A stretch of DNA of 64,000 nucleotides from Siphonodentalium dalli (lineage: Eukaryota > Mollusca > Scaphopoda > Gadilida > Siphonodentaliidae), in the NCBI GenBank assembly GCA_032622095.1, contig CP136066.1:61036609-61100608 (forward strand). Reading direction: 5' to 3'. A model generated the notes under the pieces. That model ran no database searches, had not been told where the DNA came from, and worked only from the letters and a program-made list of their open reading frames with translations. The position numbers were made by a program, and so were the translations under genes. Below are positions 1 to 11,186 of the stretch, piece after piece (positions within the stretch are counted from its first letter, which is position 1; each line of letters starts with the position of its first letter).

Positions 1-290
1 TCGACGAGAACTCCACGAGTTGCACACCATGTTTAAAATAATAAACAACCAAGTCCACAATTACCTCACGCTCATGTTGCCACCCCGATCCAGACAAGTT
101 GCCAGTAATCGATATGATATGCGCGAACCTGACAAATTATATTCATACAGTTCGCATACAGAACATTTCAGAAACTCTTATTTGCCTAAATGTACGTTAT
201 CTTGCATTGTAATTCAATTGAGTATTTGTCACTAAAAACAAGCATTCTGATTGGCCGAGAGCGGATAACTTTAGTTTTCGATTCACCGAC

Positions 291-482
291 ATCGGCCGCT
301 TCAGCGTGCATCAAATATGAATGTAGCACGGTCAAATTTCATTGGCACAGAACGAGTAGCGAAACGAGCACATCCGCGCGTTGTTGTCTATAGATACCGT
401 TCATCGGCCGCTTCAGCGTGCATCAAATCTGAATGTGGCACGGTACAATTTCATCGGCGCAGAACGGAGTAGCGAAAAGAGC
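291..482. repeat. Two-copy tandem duplication, period about 112 bp
   Basis: The block beginning ATCGGCCGCTTCAGCGTGCA at 291 recurs at 403 and stays alignable for about 80 bp, through AGTAGCGAAA, with scattered substitutions. No coding signal is visible in it. Confidence 0.8.
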
Positions 483-661
483 CAACCCGCCCCACAGGAA
501 ATGGTTACGGAGCAGTGTTCCGAGTAACGCAATGAACAAACCCAACGATTTGTGCACGGTGGCAACAGCAAACTGAAAGTCTCGATTCGTGTCATGAAAA
601 CGACTAAATGATACTTTGTATACAGTTTTTTTGCAAATTCCTTGCTAGATTGAATTACAAT

Positions 662-807
662 GGAGATAAACGTACCCTGTTTCGTTTTACATTCTGGGAT
701 TCGAGCATGAAAACAGTTTGTGAACTCGCCGGCAAGCCGGCTCGTTCACAAACTGTTTTCATGCTCGAATCCCAGAATGTACAACGATACAGGGTATGTT
801 TATCTCC
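662..807. repeat. 146-bp foldback (inverted repeat) element
   Basis: The left arm starts GGAGATAAACGTACCCTGT and the right arm ends ACAGGGTATGTTTATCTCC. The arms are about 68 bp each with only a few mismatches, and the loop is a few bases around AAGCC near 735. The structure is that of a MITE or foldback element. The short ORFs read across it on both strands are mirror images of one another and are not genes. No clear target-site duplication was seen. Confidence 0.85.
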
Positions 808-1680
808 TAAGTAAACCACATATATGTGACTGGATTTTCTGAGGTAACCAGCATAGAAATGAGATTTTCGTGTCAAATGGGTGCTTTTGGACCGTTAATG
901 TTAGCTTTTTCAGAAAACTTTAAGGTCTCAGGATCCATTTACCACTATAATTATGTTAATTATATACAATAATACATTTACAGTGATCAGTGAAGTTAGG
1001 CACTGAAAAGATAGTCGGTCACTCAGGGCCACATTCTTGTGGTCTTATATATGTTAAAGATGTATACAGAGTTCCAAGTGATCAACTTGCCATTTTATAT
1101 TCATTAATAGGTCTGACTTATTAGTTTAGTATCCTATATCATTGGCCAGAATGAAATATCATGGGATGTGTCAAAGAGTAAATAATACAATTGAGATTTG
1201 ATGGATTTGTGTCATATGTATGTGACTGGTAAGCTACTGCATAGTAGTCAAGTAGAGAATAAGTCAAAGCCTGTTATATTCAAAAAATTTGTTTTGGTAA
1301 ATTAATATTCAATAACCCTCAAGCTTATGACTATTTCTAACACTCAAACAATGGACCTTATTTATAGGAATGAATAGAGCGTCGCCCCTTATGTGTGGCA
1401 GTCCAAGGCAATTTAAAGTTAATTTGGGTATCTGATTACATCTTTAACTATAATGGATAAATTATATTTACTATTATAGTTATTATGCTAATTCTCAGTA
1501 AGTGGTATCCATTCAATATCAAAATGAATGTAAGATGAAAGTAATATAATAAACATCTCTGGATAATGTGGAGATGTGAACTAACTCATCCATTTAGCAA
1601 TCAGCTATTTGAGTATTTGTGCAGTTCATAGTGTCTGGCAGTTATCCATGCGTACTAGTACATGTGTGTAATATCATGAG
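808..1680. other. No recognisable feature
   Basis: AT-rich non-coding DNA with no ORF of note, no long inverted repeat and no tandem array that I can see. Confidence 0.6.
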
Positions 1681-1866
1681 TAATACATACTATGTCTTTG
1701 GCAATTGTAGGTTCCTACCAACTAGATATATGGAATAAAATTCAATTATAATAGACTAATATTCAGTGTGTGCGAAGTTAATATGAATAATACATACTAT
1801 GCCATTGGTAATTGTGCATACCTACCAGCAAAACAGATTGTATAAAATATAAATTCAATTATAATA
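1681..1866. repeat. Two-copy tandem duplication next to the tRNA-like repeat array
   Basis: TAATACATACTATG at 1681 is repeated at about 1788. Both copies end TTCAATTATAATA (near 1754 and 1866). The second copy abuts the array that begins at 1871. The same AATTATAATAG word also borders the inverted array near 7750, so it probably belongs to the site in which this repeat family sits. Confidence 0.7.
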
Positions 1867-1870
1867 TATA

Positions 1871-3265
1871 GGAGGTATGGCACAGCAGCAATGTTATATA
1901 TTTTATGCCTCCGAAACATGGCGAGCATTTCTTAGAACATGCTTGGGACTATACAACACACCAGGCGCCTATTTTTAGAAGCAAATTTGATTTTTGAGAC
2001 AATGCAAATTTTTTGAGATTGGGTGGGATAAGAACCCCGACCCGACGGCGAGCGCGCCTTGCGACTCAAAGTTCGACGTCAATACCACACGGCCACCGAA
2101 GCAACCCCAAAAAAGGAAGCTCGAATGGCCACTGTATTCCGACGTCGCACTTAGGACACTATATTCACATTTTAACGTCTCTATATATATGTATATAGGA
2201 GGTATGGCACAGCAGCAATGTTATATATTTTATGCCTCCGAAACATGGCGAGCATTGCTCTTAGAACATGCTTGGGACTATACAACACACCAGACGCCTA
2301 TTTTTAGAAGCAAATTTGATTTTTGAGACAATGCAAATTTTTTGAGATTGGGTGGGATAAGAACCCCGGCCCGACGGCGAGCGCGCCTTGCGACTCAAAG
2401 TCCGACGTCAACACCACACGGCCACCGAAGCAACCCCAAAAAAGGAAGCTCGAATGGCCGCTGTATTCCGACGTCGCACTTAGGACACTATATTCACATT
2501 TTAAGGTCTCTCTATATATGTATATAGGAGGTATGGCACAGCAGCAATGTTATATATTTTATGCCTCCGAAACATGGCGAGCATTGCTCTTAGAACATGC
2601 TTGGGACTATACAACACACCAGGCGCCTATTTTTAGAAGCAAATTTGATTTTTGAGACAATGCAAATTTTTTGAGATTGGGTGGGATACGAACCCCGGCC
2701 CGACGGCGAGCGCGCCTTGCGACTCAAAGTCCGACGTCAATACCACACGCCCACCGCTGTATTCCGACGTCGCACTTAGGACACTATATTCACATTTTAA
2801 GGTCTCTATATATATGTATATAGGAGGTATGGCACAGCAGCAATGTTATATATTTTATGCCTCCGAAACATGGCGAGCATTGCTCTTAGAACATGCTTGG
2901 GACTATACAAGACACCAGGCGCCTATTTTTAGAAGCAAATTTGATTTTTGAGACAATGCAAATTTTTTGAGATTGGGTGGGATACGAACCCCGGCCCGAC
3001 GGCGAGCGCGCCTTGCGACTCAAAGTCCGACGTCAATACCACACGCCCACCGCTGTATTCCGACGTCGCACTTAGGACACTATATTCACATTTTAAGGTC
3101 TCTATATATATGTATATAGGAGGTATGGCACAGCAGCAATGTTATATATTTTATGCCTCCGAAACATGGCGAGCATTGCTCTTAGAACATGCTTGGGACT
3201 ATACAACACACCAGGCGCCTATTTTTAGAAGCAAATTTGATTTTTGAGACAATGCAAATTTTTTT
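1871..3265 (-). repeat. Tandem array of a tRNA-like (SINE-like) repeat, units 327/329/296/296 bp
   Basis: GGAGGTATGGCACAGCAGCA starts each unit at 1871, 2198, 2527, 2823 and 3119; the last unit is partial. Read on the minus strand, each unit carries TGGCCGTGTGG, close to a tRNA A box, then 48 bp later GGTTCGTATCC or GGTTCTTATCC, close to a B box. This is the spacing of a class II (Ser/Leu-type) tRNA with a long variable arm, as in tRNA-derived SINEs. Units 3 and 4 share a 33-bp deletion that removes the bases just 5' of the A box, so they arose by local amplification of a deleted unit. ORFs of about 100-110 codons run through each unit but begin at TTG and simply reflect the repeat. A plain satellite that captured a SINE head is an alternative. 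Confidence 0.75.
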
Positions 3266-3281
3266 TATAATTATATTTTTT

Positions 3282-3319
3282 CACCCACTGACCAACGCGC
3301 GAAGCGCGTTCAGTGGGTG
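3282..3319. repeat. Short hairpin
   Basis: CACCCACTGA pairs with TCAGTGGGTG around a GCGCG/CGCGC inner stem. It lies immediately after the tRNA-like array. Confidence 0.7.
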
Positions 3320-4150
3320 TACTATTATCGTAGGACTCATGCGTTTCTGCTGAATTGAAATAGTGCCTATGCGTTTCTGCTGAGCTGCACTGACGTTTGA
3401 TCGCAAAATAAAATTATAACCATTATCAAAGCACACGTTTGGATAACACCGCCATAAACAGTTTCATATTATGATGTTGAGCTCATATCGTCAATAAAAT
3501 TATAGTTATAATTGATAAAACTAAATTGTACTGCTAAAGTAATTCTACCAATTGGGTAACTAGATTCAGGTTGAGCTAGAACTTGAGAAATTTTTAATTT
3601 CAACCAATTGAAATGCCGCTGGAATTGGAAAGGGTTAAGGTTGTGGGGCAACGCAAATGACGTCATCGAAAACAAGGCGACTCAAAATGAGTCAAAAATC
3701 GTACACAGTACATGTCTCGCTTCGTCTCGGAATCGTGATTTAAATTCATTCATTTTTACTGTTACTGTGTCCTAAGATATTAGCAACTTGTGGAATGTGC
3801 TTAGGAAGGATTGTTTTGATATCTAATAAGTGGGATTTACCTCCCAAAAAGGTGAGTTTCAGGCCTGCATTTGTTGTCAATCTGTATTTATATCTGATTC
3901 TGACAGCGCTCGTCTGCAACTGCAATTGGCAGAATTCGCGTGTTTGACTAAACGTTTTCTCCACTCGATTCTCGAGTCAAAATGCACAATAATCCGTCAA
4001 ATTCTTTCAATAATTCTATCTAAATACATCTTAGCTATTATTCGGATCAGATCTCCCCGTCGAGAAAGCGATATGTTGACCAAAACGACACTTGAGAAAG
4101 TTGTTTACATTTTGAGCGCACACTGCCTGCGGCACAGTACACGCTCGATT
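3320..4150. other. No recognisable gene
   Basis: AT-rich sequence. The word ATGCGTTTCTGCTGA occurs twice near 3340-3380. Small ORFs on both strands show no family resemblance. Confidence 0.5.
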
Positions 4151-4500
4151 TTTATCATGGAAACAAATCAATTTCTTCCATCTAAAAGATAATTACGTGC
4201 TGGATCCTGTCATTTTAGGAATATATAAGTATTCCACGCAGACATACCTCAGTCTCAGCTTAAAATTTTGAAAAATAACAGTTTTATCGACATAAATCGA
4301 TTTGAATAGCAAATCCCATGTTAAAATTTATCATCGAAAAAAATTAATTTCTTCCATCTAAAAAATAATTACGTGCTGTACCCTGTCATTTTAGGAATAT
4401 ATAAGTATTCCACACAGACACACCAAGTCTCAGCTTAAAATTTTGAAAAATAAGAATTTTATCGACATAAATCAATTTTAATGGCAGATCCCATGTTAAA
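4151..4500. repeat. Two-copy tandem duplication, period 176 bp
   Basis: AATTTCTTCCATCTAAAA at 4170 recurs at 4346. The two copies align through TAGGAATATATAAGTATTCC to ATCCCATGTTAAA (about 4325 and 4498). They differ by a few percent, so the duplication is moderately recent. Confidence 0.85.
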
Positions 4501-4584
4501 TAATAAATTTTAGGGCCCTGCGAATGTTTTCTGAGCTGTTCCATATTGGCCAACAGAGTCCATATTTGACAGGTTCTACCTGAT

Positions 4585-5450
4585 AATTGTGCGACAGTAC
4601 AGTCGCGTTACTTTATTCGTCAACATTGGTCATTATCACCCGACAAATTTATTTCGGTCTATCGTATCAACCCCCATGTAGCCTGACTAAGTGTCAACAT
4701 TGGTCTTTATCGCTCCACTAATTTTTATCGTCTCATCGGTATGAATTCCATATCCAATTATCCACATATAACCAACCTAACCTCTAATCCCGGTCCAATT
4801 TTTTTTTTTTCATCGCTATAGTCAAGTTACGTAATATTTTATCACGTGATAATTTTACTTATATGTCTATGGTATTACTATAGTATACGGTATACGTATA
4901 TCAATTGCTATTCCTTTCTATATAATCCTGGTGCCATCTATAGAGTAAGAGATAATTTCAGACCCCCCCCCAATTTTATATCATTGCCGCTACAGTACAG
5001 TCGCGATGCATCACATGGCAACATTGATCGCTATCGCTCTACTAATTTATGTCAGTTCATCGTTCCTCTTTTTCTCCGAGTCTATTTAACCAACCCAACA
5101 TCTAAACCCGGCCTAAATTATTTTCATCGGTATACCGTAGTTGTGTTACATACATATTTTTATCATTTGATTCCAATTTGCATTGTACCACTATAGAAGT
5201 CTATAAATGACTATTCTGGCACTATATAGAGATAACGAAGATTATTACAACCCCCCCCATTTTATAGCCTTGTTGCAACAGTAGAGTTGAGATGCATGAT
5301 ATGTCAACATTGGTCGTTATCGCTCTACAAATTTATATCGGTTCAACCCTTAGTTCCCTGTATCTCCCACTCCTCCCTCAATTTATTTTTTCATTTGTAT
5401 TATAGTCTCGTTACGTACATATTTTATCTCTTGTAACTTTTGCTTCAACA
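4585..5450. repeat. Degenerate tandem repeat, three units of about 290-400 bp
   Basis: Three diverged units share ACAGTACAGTCGCG-like starts (about 4598, 4995 and 5279), then TCAACATTGGTCNTTATCGC, a TAACC/AACCC block, a GTTACGTACATATTTTATC block and a short C tract (near 4960 and 5250). Each unit is heavily mutated. Confidence 0.6.
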
Positions 5451-5599
5451 TGCCGAGTTCTGCTGCAGACGATACAAAACTGACAACATTTCGAAATGTA
5501 AGCAGGCTTCAAACTCATCTTATCCAAGAAACTTGTGTATAAGGTGTACTCGCATTTGTTGCGTTAAAAACCAAAGGTCCCAAGTCAAGGTCCAAAATC

Positions 5600-5935
5600 C
5601 CCAACACACTGATGTGAGGTTTAATGATAACTCACATCTACATAACCTAACCAATATAAGGATGTGAGGTGTAATGATAACTCCATCCACATACAGTAAT
5701 GTCCAAAGTAATTGACCACTTAACCACAGCAGAATTATGGGTAATTTTTCAGGATTTTAAATCCTGAAAAATTACCAATAATTCTGCTCTGGTTAAGTGG
5801 TCAATTACTTTGGGCATTACTGTAACCAATATAAGGATGTGAGGTTTAATGATAACTCTATCCACATAATCAATATACGGGTGTGATGTTTAATGAGAAC
5901 GCCATCCACATAACTAATAACTATGTGTGAAAATT
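5600..5935. repeat. About 45-49-bp minisatellite, four copies
   Basis: GATGTGAGGTTTAATGATAA recurs at about 5612, 5661 (as GTGTAATG), 5836 and, degenerate, 5880. Each copy continues CTCCATCCACATAACCAATATA. The second copy is split by the MITE at 5692-5824. Confidence 0.8.
5692..5824. mobile_element. 133-bp TA-flanked MITE (Tc1/pogo-like), family A copy 1
   Basis: The element begins TACAGTAATGTCCAAAG and ends CTTTGGGCATTACTGTA, and is almost one continuous palindrome. It splits a minisatellite unit whose uninterrupted neighbours read CACATAACCAATA. The original site was therefore a single TA, duplicated on insertion, which is the hallmark of Tc1/mariner/pogo transposition. Two relatives lie at 16884-17052 and 18549-18755. 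Confidence 0.88.
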
Positions 5936-6256
5936 AAATAAAAAAATTAAATTCCATGATGGCGTCCAATATGGACTATCTAATTCTGCTCCAAAAACAT
6001 GTATATTCAATATATGGATGTTTATTGGATGGGGGGGGGGGGACCAATTATTTCAATGATATTTTAATTCACTGGAATACAAAACCCGACCTACGGGAGC
6101 ACGCTTCGCGCACGACTGTATCTTAAGCATATGTGCATATTTAATAAGCCAACAATTGGAATCCCAACAGAGAAGACTGGCGTAGGTCCCTTGCGCATAG
6201 ACATCGCTGATGATCTCTATGGGAAACCAACTTGACATTTAATAGACAATTTCGAT

Positions 6257-6750
6257 TAACTGCAATAACTTAAGGAATCTCTAATTGAGCTCAAGCCCAA
6301 TAAGAATATTCCTTCAGTTATTGTGCTTAAGCGAAGTTAGAGATACCTTATTGCGCTTAAGCACAATGTGATATTCCTGTGCAATAAGGAATATTCTTAT
6401 TGCGCTTAAGTGTAATAAGACATTCCTTATTACACGTAAGCGAAATTACATAAATATTGCACTTAAGCGCAATTAATATCTCTCATTAGATCACCCTTGT
6501 GCAAATAGTAGAATAATCCTATATTTGTTCCACCCATTGTACCATGGAGATGGACTACACCACCTGAATTATAGGGAGTTTATGTACTTTATATAATATA
6601 TTCCTTATTAAGAGATTCCTTATTGGGTTTTATTATATAAGCGCAATTGGTAAATTCCATTATTGCGCTTAAGCACAGTTAAATATATCCTTATTGCGCT
6701 TAAGCACAATAGAGATTCCCTTATTGTGCTTAAGCACAATTAGCTCTTCT
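6257..6750. repeat. Cluster of GCGCTTAAGC palindromes
   Basis: About ten copies of ATTGCGCTTAAGCACAAT-like dyads occur singly or as pairs, separated by AT-rich spacers with ATTCCTTATT. Each unit is itself a dyad around TTAA. No coding sequence is present. Confidence 0.7.
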
Positions 6751-7107
6751 TGCGATTAATTAAAAAAAAAATTCTAATTGTATTGTAACTATTGTTTTGT
6801 CCTTTAATATTTCCCATACATCATGTACACATATATTATGCTAGAATGGTACTATTATTACTAATACCACTCGTAGTAGTTAAAACCACCTTACTGTCAA
6901 TATCCTATCATGGTTAGTTTCAAATCATAACGTTAATTGTTATTACTATGTGTGTACTGTACATGTACATCAGTCATCAATTAATAATATTTTGCTATTT
7001 TGCATGCGAAGTGGAAGACCCTCCAATAGCTTATCAATACCACTCGGGACAGTGGGTGTTTTTCCTCAATTAATTGAATTTCTTGTTATAACTATGTTAC
7101 ATATTGC
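6751..7107. other. No recognisable feature
   Basis: AT-rich spacer before the second tRNA-like repeat array. Confidence 0.5.
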
Positions 7108-7750
7108 TTCTAAAAATAGGCGCCTGGTGTGTTGTATAGTCCCAAGCATGTTCTAAGAGCAATGCTCGCCATGTTTCGGAGGTATAAAATATATAACATT
7201 GCTGCTGTGCCATACCTCCTGTATACATATATATAGATACCTTAAAGTGCGACGTCGGAATACAGAGGCCATTCTAGCTTCCTTTGTTGGGGTTGCTTCG
7301 GTGGCCGTGTGGTATTGACGTCGGACTTTGAGTCGCAAGGCGCGCTCGCCGTCGGGCCGGGGTTCTTATCCCACCCAATCTCAAAAAATTTGCATTGTCT
7401 CAAAAATCAAATTTGCTTCTAAAAATAGGCGCCTGGTGTGTTGTATAGTCCCAAGCATGTTCCCAAGCATGTTCGCCATGTTTCGGAGGTATAAAATATA
7501 TAACATTGCTGCTGTGCCATACCTCCTGTATACATATATATAGATAGAGACCTTAAAATGTGAATATAGTGTCCTAAGTACGACGTCGGAATACAGCGGC
7601 CATTCGAGCTTCCTTTTTTGGGGTTGCTTCGGTGGCCGTGTGGTATTGACGTCGGACTTTGAGTCGCAAGGCGCGCTCGCCGTCGGGCCGGGGTTCTTAT
7701 CCCACCCAATCTCAAAAAATTTGCATTGTCTCAAAAATAAAATTTGCTTC
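7108..7750 (+). repeat. Second tRNA-like repeat array, opposite orientation, two units
   Basis: This is the same repeat as at 1871-3265 but inverted, so the tRNA-like head reads on the plus strand. GGTGGCCGTGTGG lies near 7300 and 7630 and GGGGTTCTTATCCCACCC near 7360 and 7690. The first unit has lost part of the AGGACACTATATTCACATT segment. Units are about 320-330 bp. It ends against CTTCAATTATAATAG, the same word that borders the first array. Confidence 0.75.
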
Positions 7751-8170
7751 AATTATAATAGTTTGATGTTCAGTAGAGTTGAGGTAAACTCATTTCTTCC
7801 TGCACTATGGCTGTACCAGACTTGATCATACATTAAATAGTGATGCATGTAATAACGTATTTACCGGTATTATGCATATGATCAATCACGTGGTTGTAAT
7901 AGTCCAGCAGATGTGGTGTCTATTTATGCAAGAGGCTATTTCCTAGCAAGGCGAAAGTGGGTTGTTCGTTGAGAATGGTGTGACTACATGCATGTGTACG
8001 TTGCTTCCAACTCATCGGGTAGTTATTACGGAATTTGCTATAATTGTCTTGACTGTTTCAATACAACAATATGTGACTGTTAGGCATACTGATAAGTGTT
8101 GTGATACATTGTCTATGTATACGCATGTGACGTGAACCACCGGACTCTGGTTTGCATCAAGACCCGAAGT
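7751..8170. other. No recognisable feature
   Basis: Non-coding sequence with no repeats or ORFs that I can assign. Confidence 0.5.
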
Positions 8171-8174
8171 GCAC

Positions 8175-8400
8175 ATTGTGCAAGTGACTGGACTATTTCA
8201 CGCCTGTGACTGGACCATTTCATACCAAAACTAGTATGCCAATTCAAATGTTTTACTTTTACATATTACAATTCGCGTGATAATTGTGAAGCTTTGTTCC
8301 TTTAGGTCTTGACATGAGAGGCTCAATTCGTGTGATTCAGATTGGTCACAATTAGTAATACTCCTAATTGAAAAACTACTTGAAATAACAGTATACGGTA
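8175..8400. repeat. Dispersed repeat, copy 1 (relative at 57960-58160)
   Basis: It shares CAAGTGACTG, TTTCACGCC, GTATGCCA, TTTTACTTTTACAT, a GAAGCTTTGTTC-like block and TTAGTAATACTC, in the same order, with 57960-58160. The two copies are strongly diverged. Confidence 0.5.
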
Positions 8401-8629
8401 GTATAATGAGAAAATGAATGCGATATTATCGACAAAACTCTGTGTTTGAGCTGATCGTTGTCTATATTACGGTACAGTACGTAGATAGTGTACTTTAAAC
8501 AAAACACGCAACACCATGGCAATTATTTTTTAGAGAGTGATTCACGGTGACCCAATCAACACCGATATATTGAGTAACGAGAATTAGTGAGCGCTATAAC
8601 GGTATGTTGAAAACAACATGGTGTCAGTT

Positions 8630-8841
8630 TTAACCAAAGTTAATTAGTGTCGCACACTACGTAATATACAGCAGGTTGTGTAACATAACCAGGCTTTGTT
8701 GACATAACACAGTGTCATAAACATCTGGTAAATGGTATGTAATTGTCATGTTTGGACACTGTGTTATGTCAACAAAGCCTAGTTATGTTACACAACCTGC
8801 TGTATATTACGTTGTGTGCGATACTAATGAACTTTGGTTAA
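8630..8841. repeat. About 210-bp inverted repeat (foldback element)
   Basis: The left arm begins TTAACCAAAGTTAATTAGTG and the right arm ends ACTTTGGTTAA. Arms are about 85 bp and share ACACAGTGTC and GGTTGTGTAACATAAC. The loop is about 35 bp around 8735. It is probably a non-autonomous DNA transposon of unknown class and sits just before the dead LINE. Confidence 0.85.
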
Positions 8842-8994
8842 AATGAGTGAAGTTTAGTGAACCACAAATCGATGTATAATAGCCCAGTCTTCCTGGCACA
8901 GTGCTCCCTGCTGTACGAGAGGGCACTCTAAATGTATTTACTATTTAATTATGTTTGTTTGACTATTAGTATATTCTCAGTTTGCGATTTATAG

Positions 8995-10725
8995 TTATGG
9001 GGAATATTTATATACCTCCAGAATCCAGCAGATTTTCCTCCCTGTAAAATTTCTAGAAATTTTAAAGTATGATTGCTGACAGATTAAAAATAACACATAA
9101 ACTGATATTGGTGGGCTACTTTAATGAGAGGGCAGGTAAATTGATAGATTATGAACATAACTCATATATGAGCAGCCTGTTTGTGGGTGGAGTCTTAGGG
9201 GGGATTCATATTGAATCGTAGTACACAAGACAATTCTAATAATAACTATGGTTATAAATTAGTTGACACGTGCATAACTACCGAAATTCTTACATGTAAC
9301 GGTAAGGTTGGACAAGTGAGAAAAATTTCAATTGATTGGGAGTCTTACCAGTGAGGGGGTAAGTCTATTGACTGTACCTTGCGCACCGTAGATACTATAC
9401 AACAGATTACTGATTTAGCAGTGCTTGAATACGATGAGTTTCTATCTGACACCCACTTCCCTGACGGTAATTGAAGTAATATAAGAAGTAACTCACACAT
9501 GGAAGGATATAGTACTGGTATCACAAATGGTCCCTCGGAGAATACGATAGCAGTCATTACCCCTTTACCAAACAAACCGGCCAAAACCGGCCAAATAAAG
9601 CTTCAACAGCCTAAAATATCTTCGGTCTGTCTCAATAGAACCATACAAATATGGATATCATTGGAACCGGCTCATTGACCACATTGTGATAGTTACAGTT
9701 ATGCCATGTGCCAATGCATTCTCTTATATATGCGAGTCGACCATAGGTCGCCTCGCATATATAAGAGAATGCATTGGCCTAAAACAAATTAACACTTTTT
9801 ACCATTTTTTCTTACATTCTTTAACAATTTTATAATTTTTAATGTGTTAAGCCAATGCATTCTCTTATATATGCGAGGCGACCTATGGTCGACTCGCATA
9901 TATAAGAGAATGCATTGGCACAGGGCCGTTCTGTTAGGTAAAGGGTTAAACCATGGACACATGAGAAAGCAACTGACTATCTCGTGATTTTTTTCCATTG
10001 ACAAAATATGTAATGTTCTTATTACTCTGACAGAAACGGAAGAAATTGAAAATTTATGCCAAACTGAAGTGACAGATATTACACAAAAGTTATCTGCTTT
10101 GCTTTGTGAAAATGCAAAGACATTACTTGGAACTAGAAATACAAGGAATACAAACATAACAGAAAGTATATAACACCCTGGTATAATAACGGCTGCTCCA
10201 ATACTCGCAGAACCCATCGAAAGGCAAGAAAGATGTACCCAAATGAGAATCACTTTTATAATGTAAAGAAAAGTATCAAATGGCACTTAGGAAAAGCAAA
10301 ATCAAATTTAATTTTGAATTCCGTAATAAAATACGCCATATAAGAACAAAACCCAACGACTTCTGAAAGCTTATTAAAGAATAGATACTAATGAACCTCA
10401 GCCACATATGCCTAATGCAAAGGATTTCTCTGACCACTTCAAGACCCTGGACAATTCTATAATGGACATGGGTGAACTGCCAAATTGTACATTTAGTGAA
10501 CACGATTCTGATACAAGTTCACTAAATTGTGAAAGTGACAGTGAAGAAATTGCAAAAAGTCATACAATCACTAAGTAATGGTAAAGGTCCTGGATTTGAT
10601 GGATTAATTAATGAATATATAAATGTTCACTGGGTGTTATGAAACCATTTTATGTAAAACTTTTTCAATTTGATATTAAAAACAGGGGTGTACGTGTAAT
10701 CAGACCAATTTATAAGGCTGGTATT
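8995..10725 (+). pseudogene. Decayed APE-type LINE: endonuclease and start of reverse transcriptase
   Basis: Translated pieces in shifting frames resemble a non-LTR retrotransposon. GNIYIPPESS and LILVGYFNERAG (9000-9140) match the APE endonuclease core (the usual GDFN is GYFN here). GYKLVDTCITTEILTCNGKV follows near 9255-9310, then a FDELLSD-like block near 9430-9450. After an inserted palindromic element come PWYNNGC and RKARKMYP (about 10180-10240), ESLLKNR, FSDHFKTLD and SNGKGPGFDGLINEY (about 10570-10620), the last matching the GKAPGPDG start of LINE reverse transcriptases. Many stops and frameshifts are present and the rest of the RT is missing; homology stops where a tRNA-like repeat begins near 10730. 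This is a dead copy whose clade I cannot name. Confidence 0.75.
9553..9948. mobile_element. Nested-palindrome MITE with TTAA-CCCTTT ends, inside the LINE
   Basis: The outer ends are TTACCCCTTTACC on the left and GGTAAAGGGTTAA on the right, so the right terminus reads TTAA then CCCTTTACC inward, as in piggyBac-type elements. Inside, two ~70-bp palindromes (about 9714-9774 and 9855-9920) are reverse complements of each other. Each consists of GCCAATGCATTCTC, TTATATATGCGAG and its mirror around GTCGACC. An AT-rich spacer of about 80 bp lies between. LINE coding similarity resumes on the right, so this is an insertion. A 5'-truncated relative is at 60254-60505. Confidence 0.7.
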
Positions 10726-11062
10726 GGGGATTGGGTGGGATTCGAAACCCGGCCCATGACGGCGAGCGCGCCTTGCGACTCAGAGTCCGACGTCAATACA
10801 ACACGGCCACCGAAGCAACCCCAAAAAGGAAGCACAAATGGCCGCTGTATTCCGAAGTCGCACTTAGGACACTATATGCACATTTTAAGGCCTCTATTGT
10901 ATGTAAGCTATATATAGCAGATATGGCACAGTAGCATGTTATATATACGTCCCCGAAACATGCCGAGCATTGCTCTTTGAGCAAGTCTGGGACTATACAA
11001 CACACAAGGCGCCTATTTTTAGAAACAAATGTAAGTTTTTGAGACAGTGCAAATTTTGTTGT
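10726..11062 (-). repeat. Single diverged copy of the tRNA-like repeat
   Basis: GGGATTGGGTGGGATTCGAA at about 10727 is the complement of an intact tRNA B box (GGTTTCGAATCCC). It is followed by the same GCGCGCCTTGCGACTC head, the AAGCACAAATGGCCGCTG block and the GGCGCCTATTTTTAGAA tail seen in the two arrays. It is a solitary unit, older than the arrays, and it marks the point where the LINE similarity ends. Confidence 0.75.
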
Positions 11063-11186
11063 TGTTGTAAAATGATATATATTCATTTAACTAAATTTTT
11101 AAATGTACTATTATATACCTGAAAAGTAGTGTTATTAGAGATACAAAATAAAATACATGAATTTTGCTTAAATGTTACAACTGTAA

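Noticed and set aside
1994-3247. Four consecutive 99-110-codon ORFs that look like a protein family
   Set aside because: They start at TTG, follow the 327/296-bp repeat period exactly and read antisense to the tRNA-like head; they are shadows of the repeat.
1871-11062. Functional tRNA-Ser/Leu genes
   Set aside because: The A/B boxes are imperfect in most copies, the T stem does not pair well and there is no acceptor stem; the similarity is that of a degenerate SINE head.
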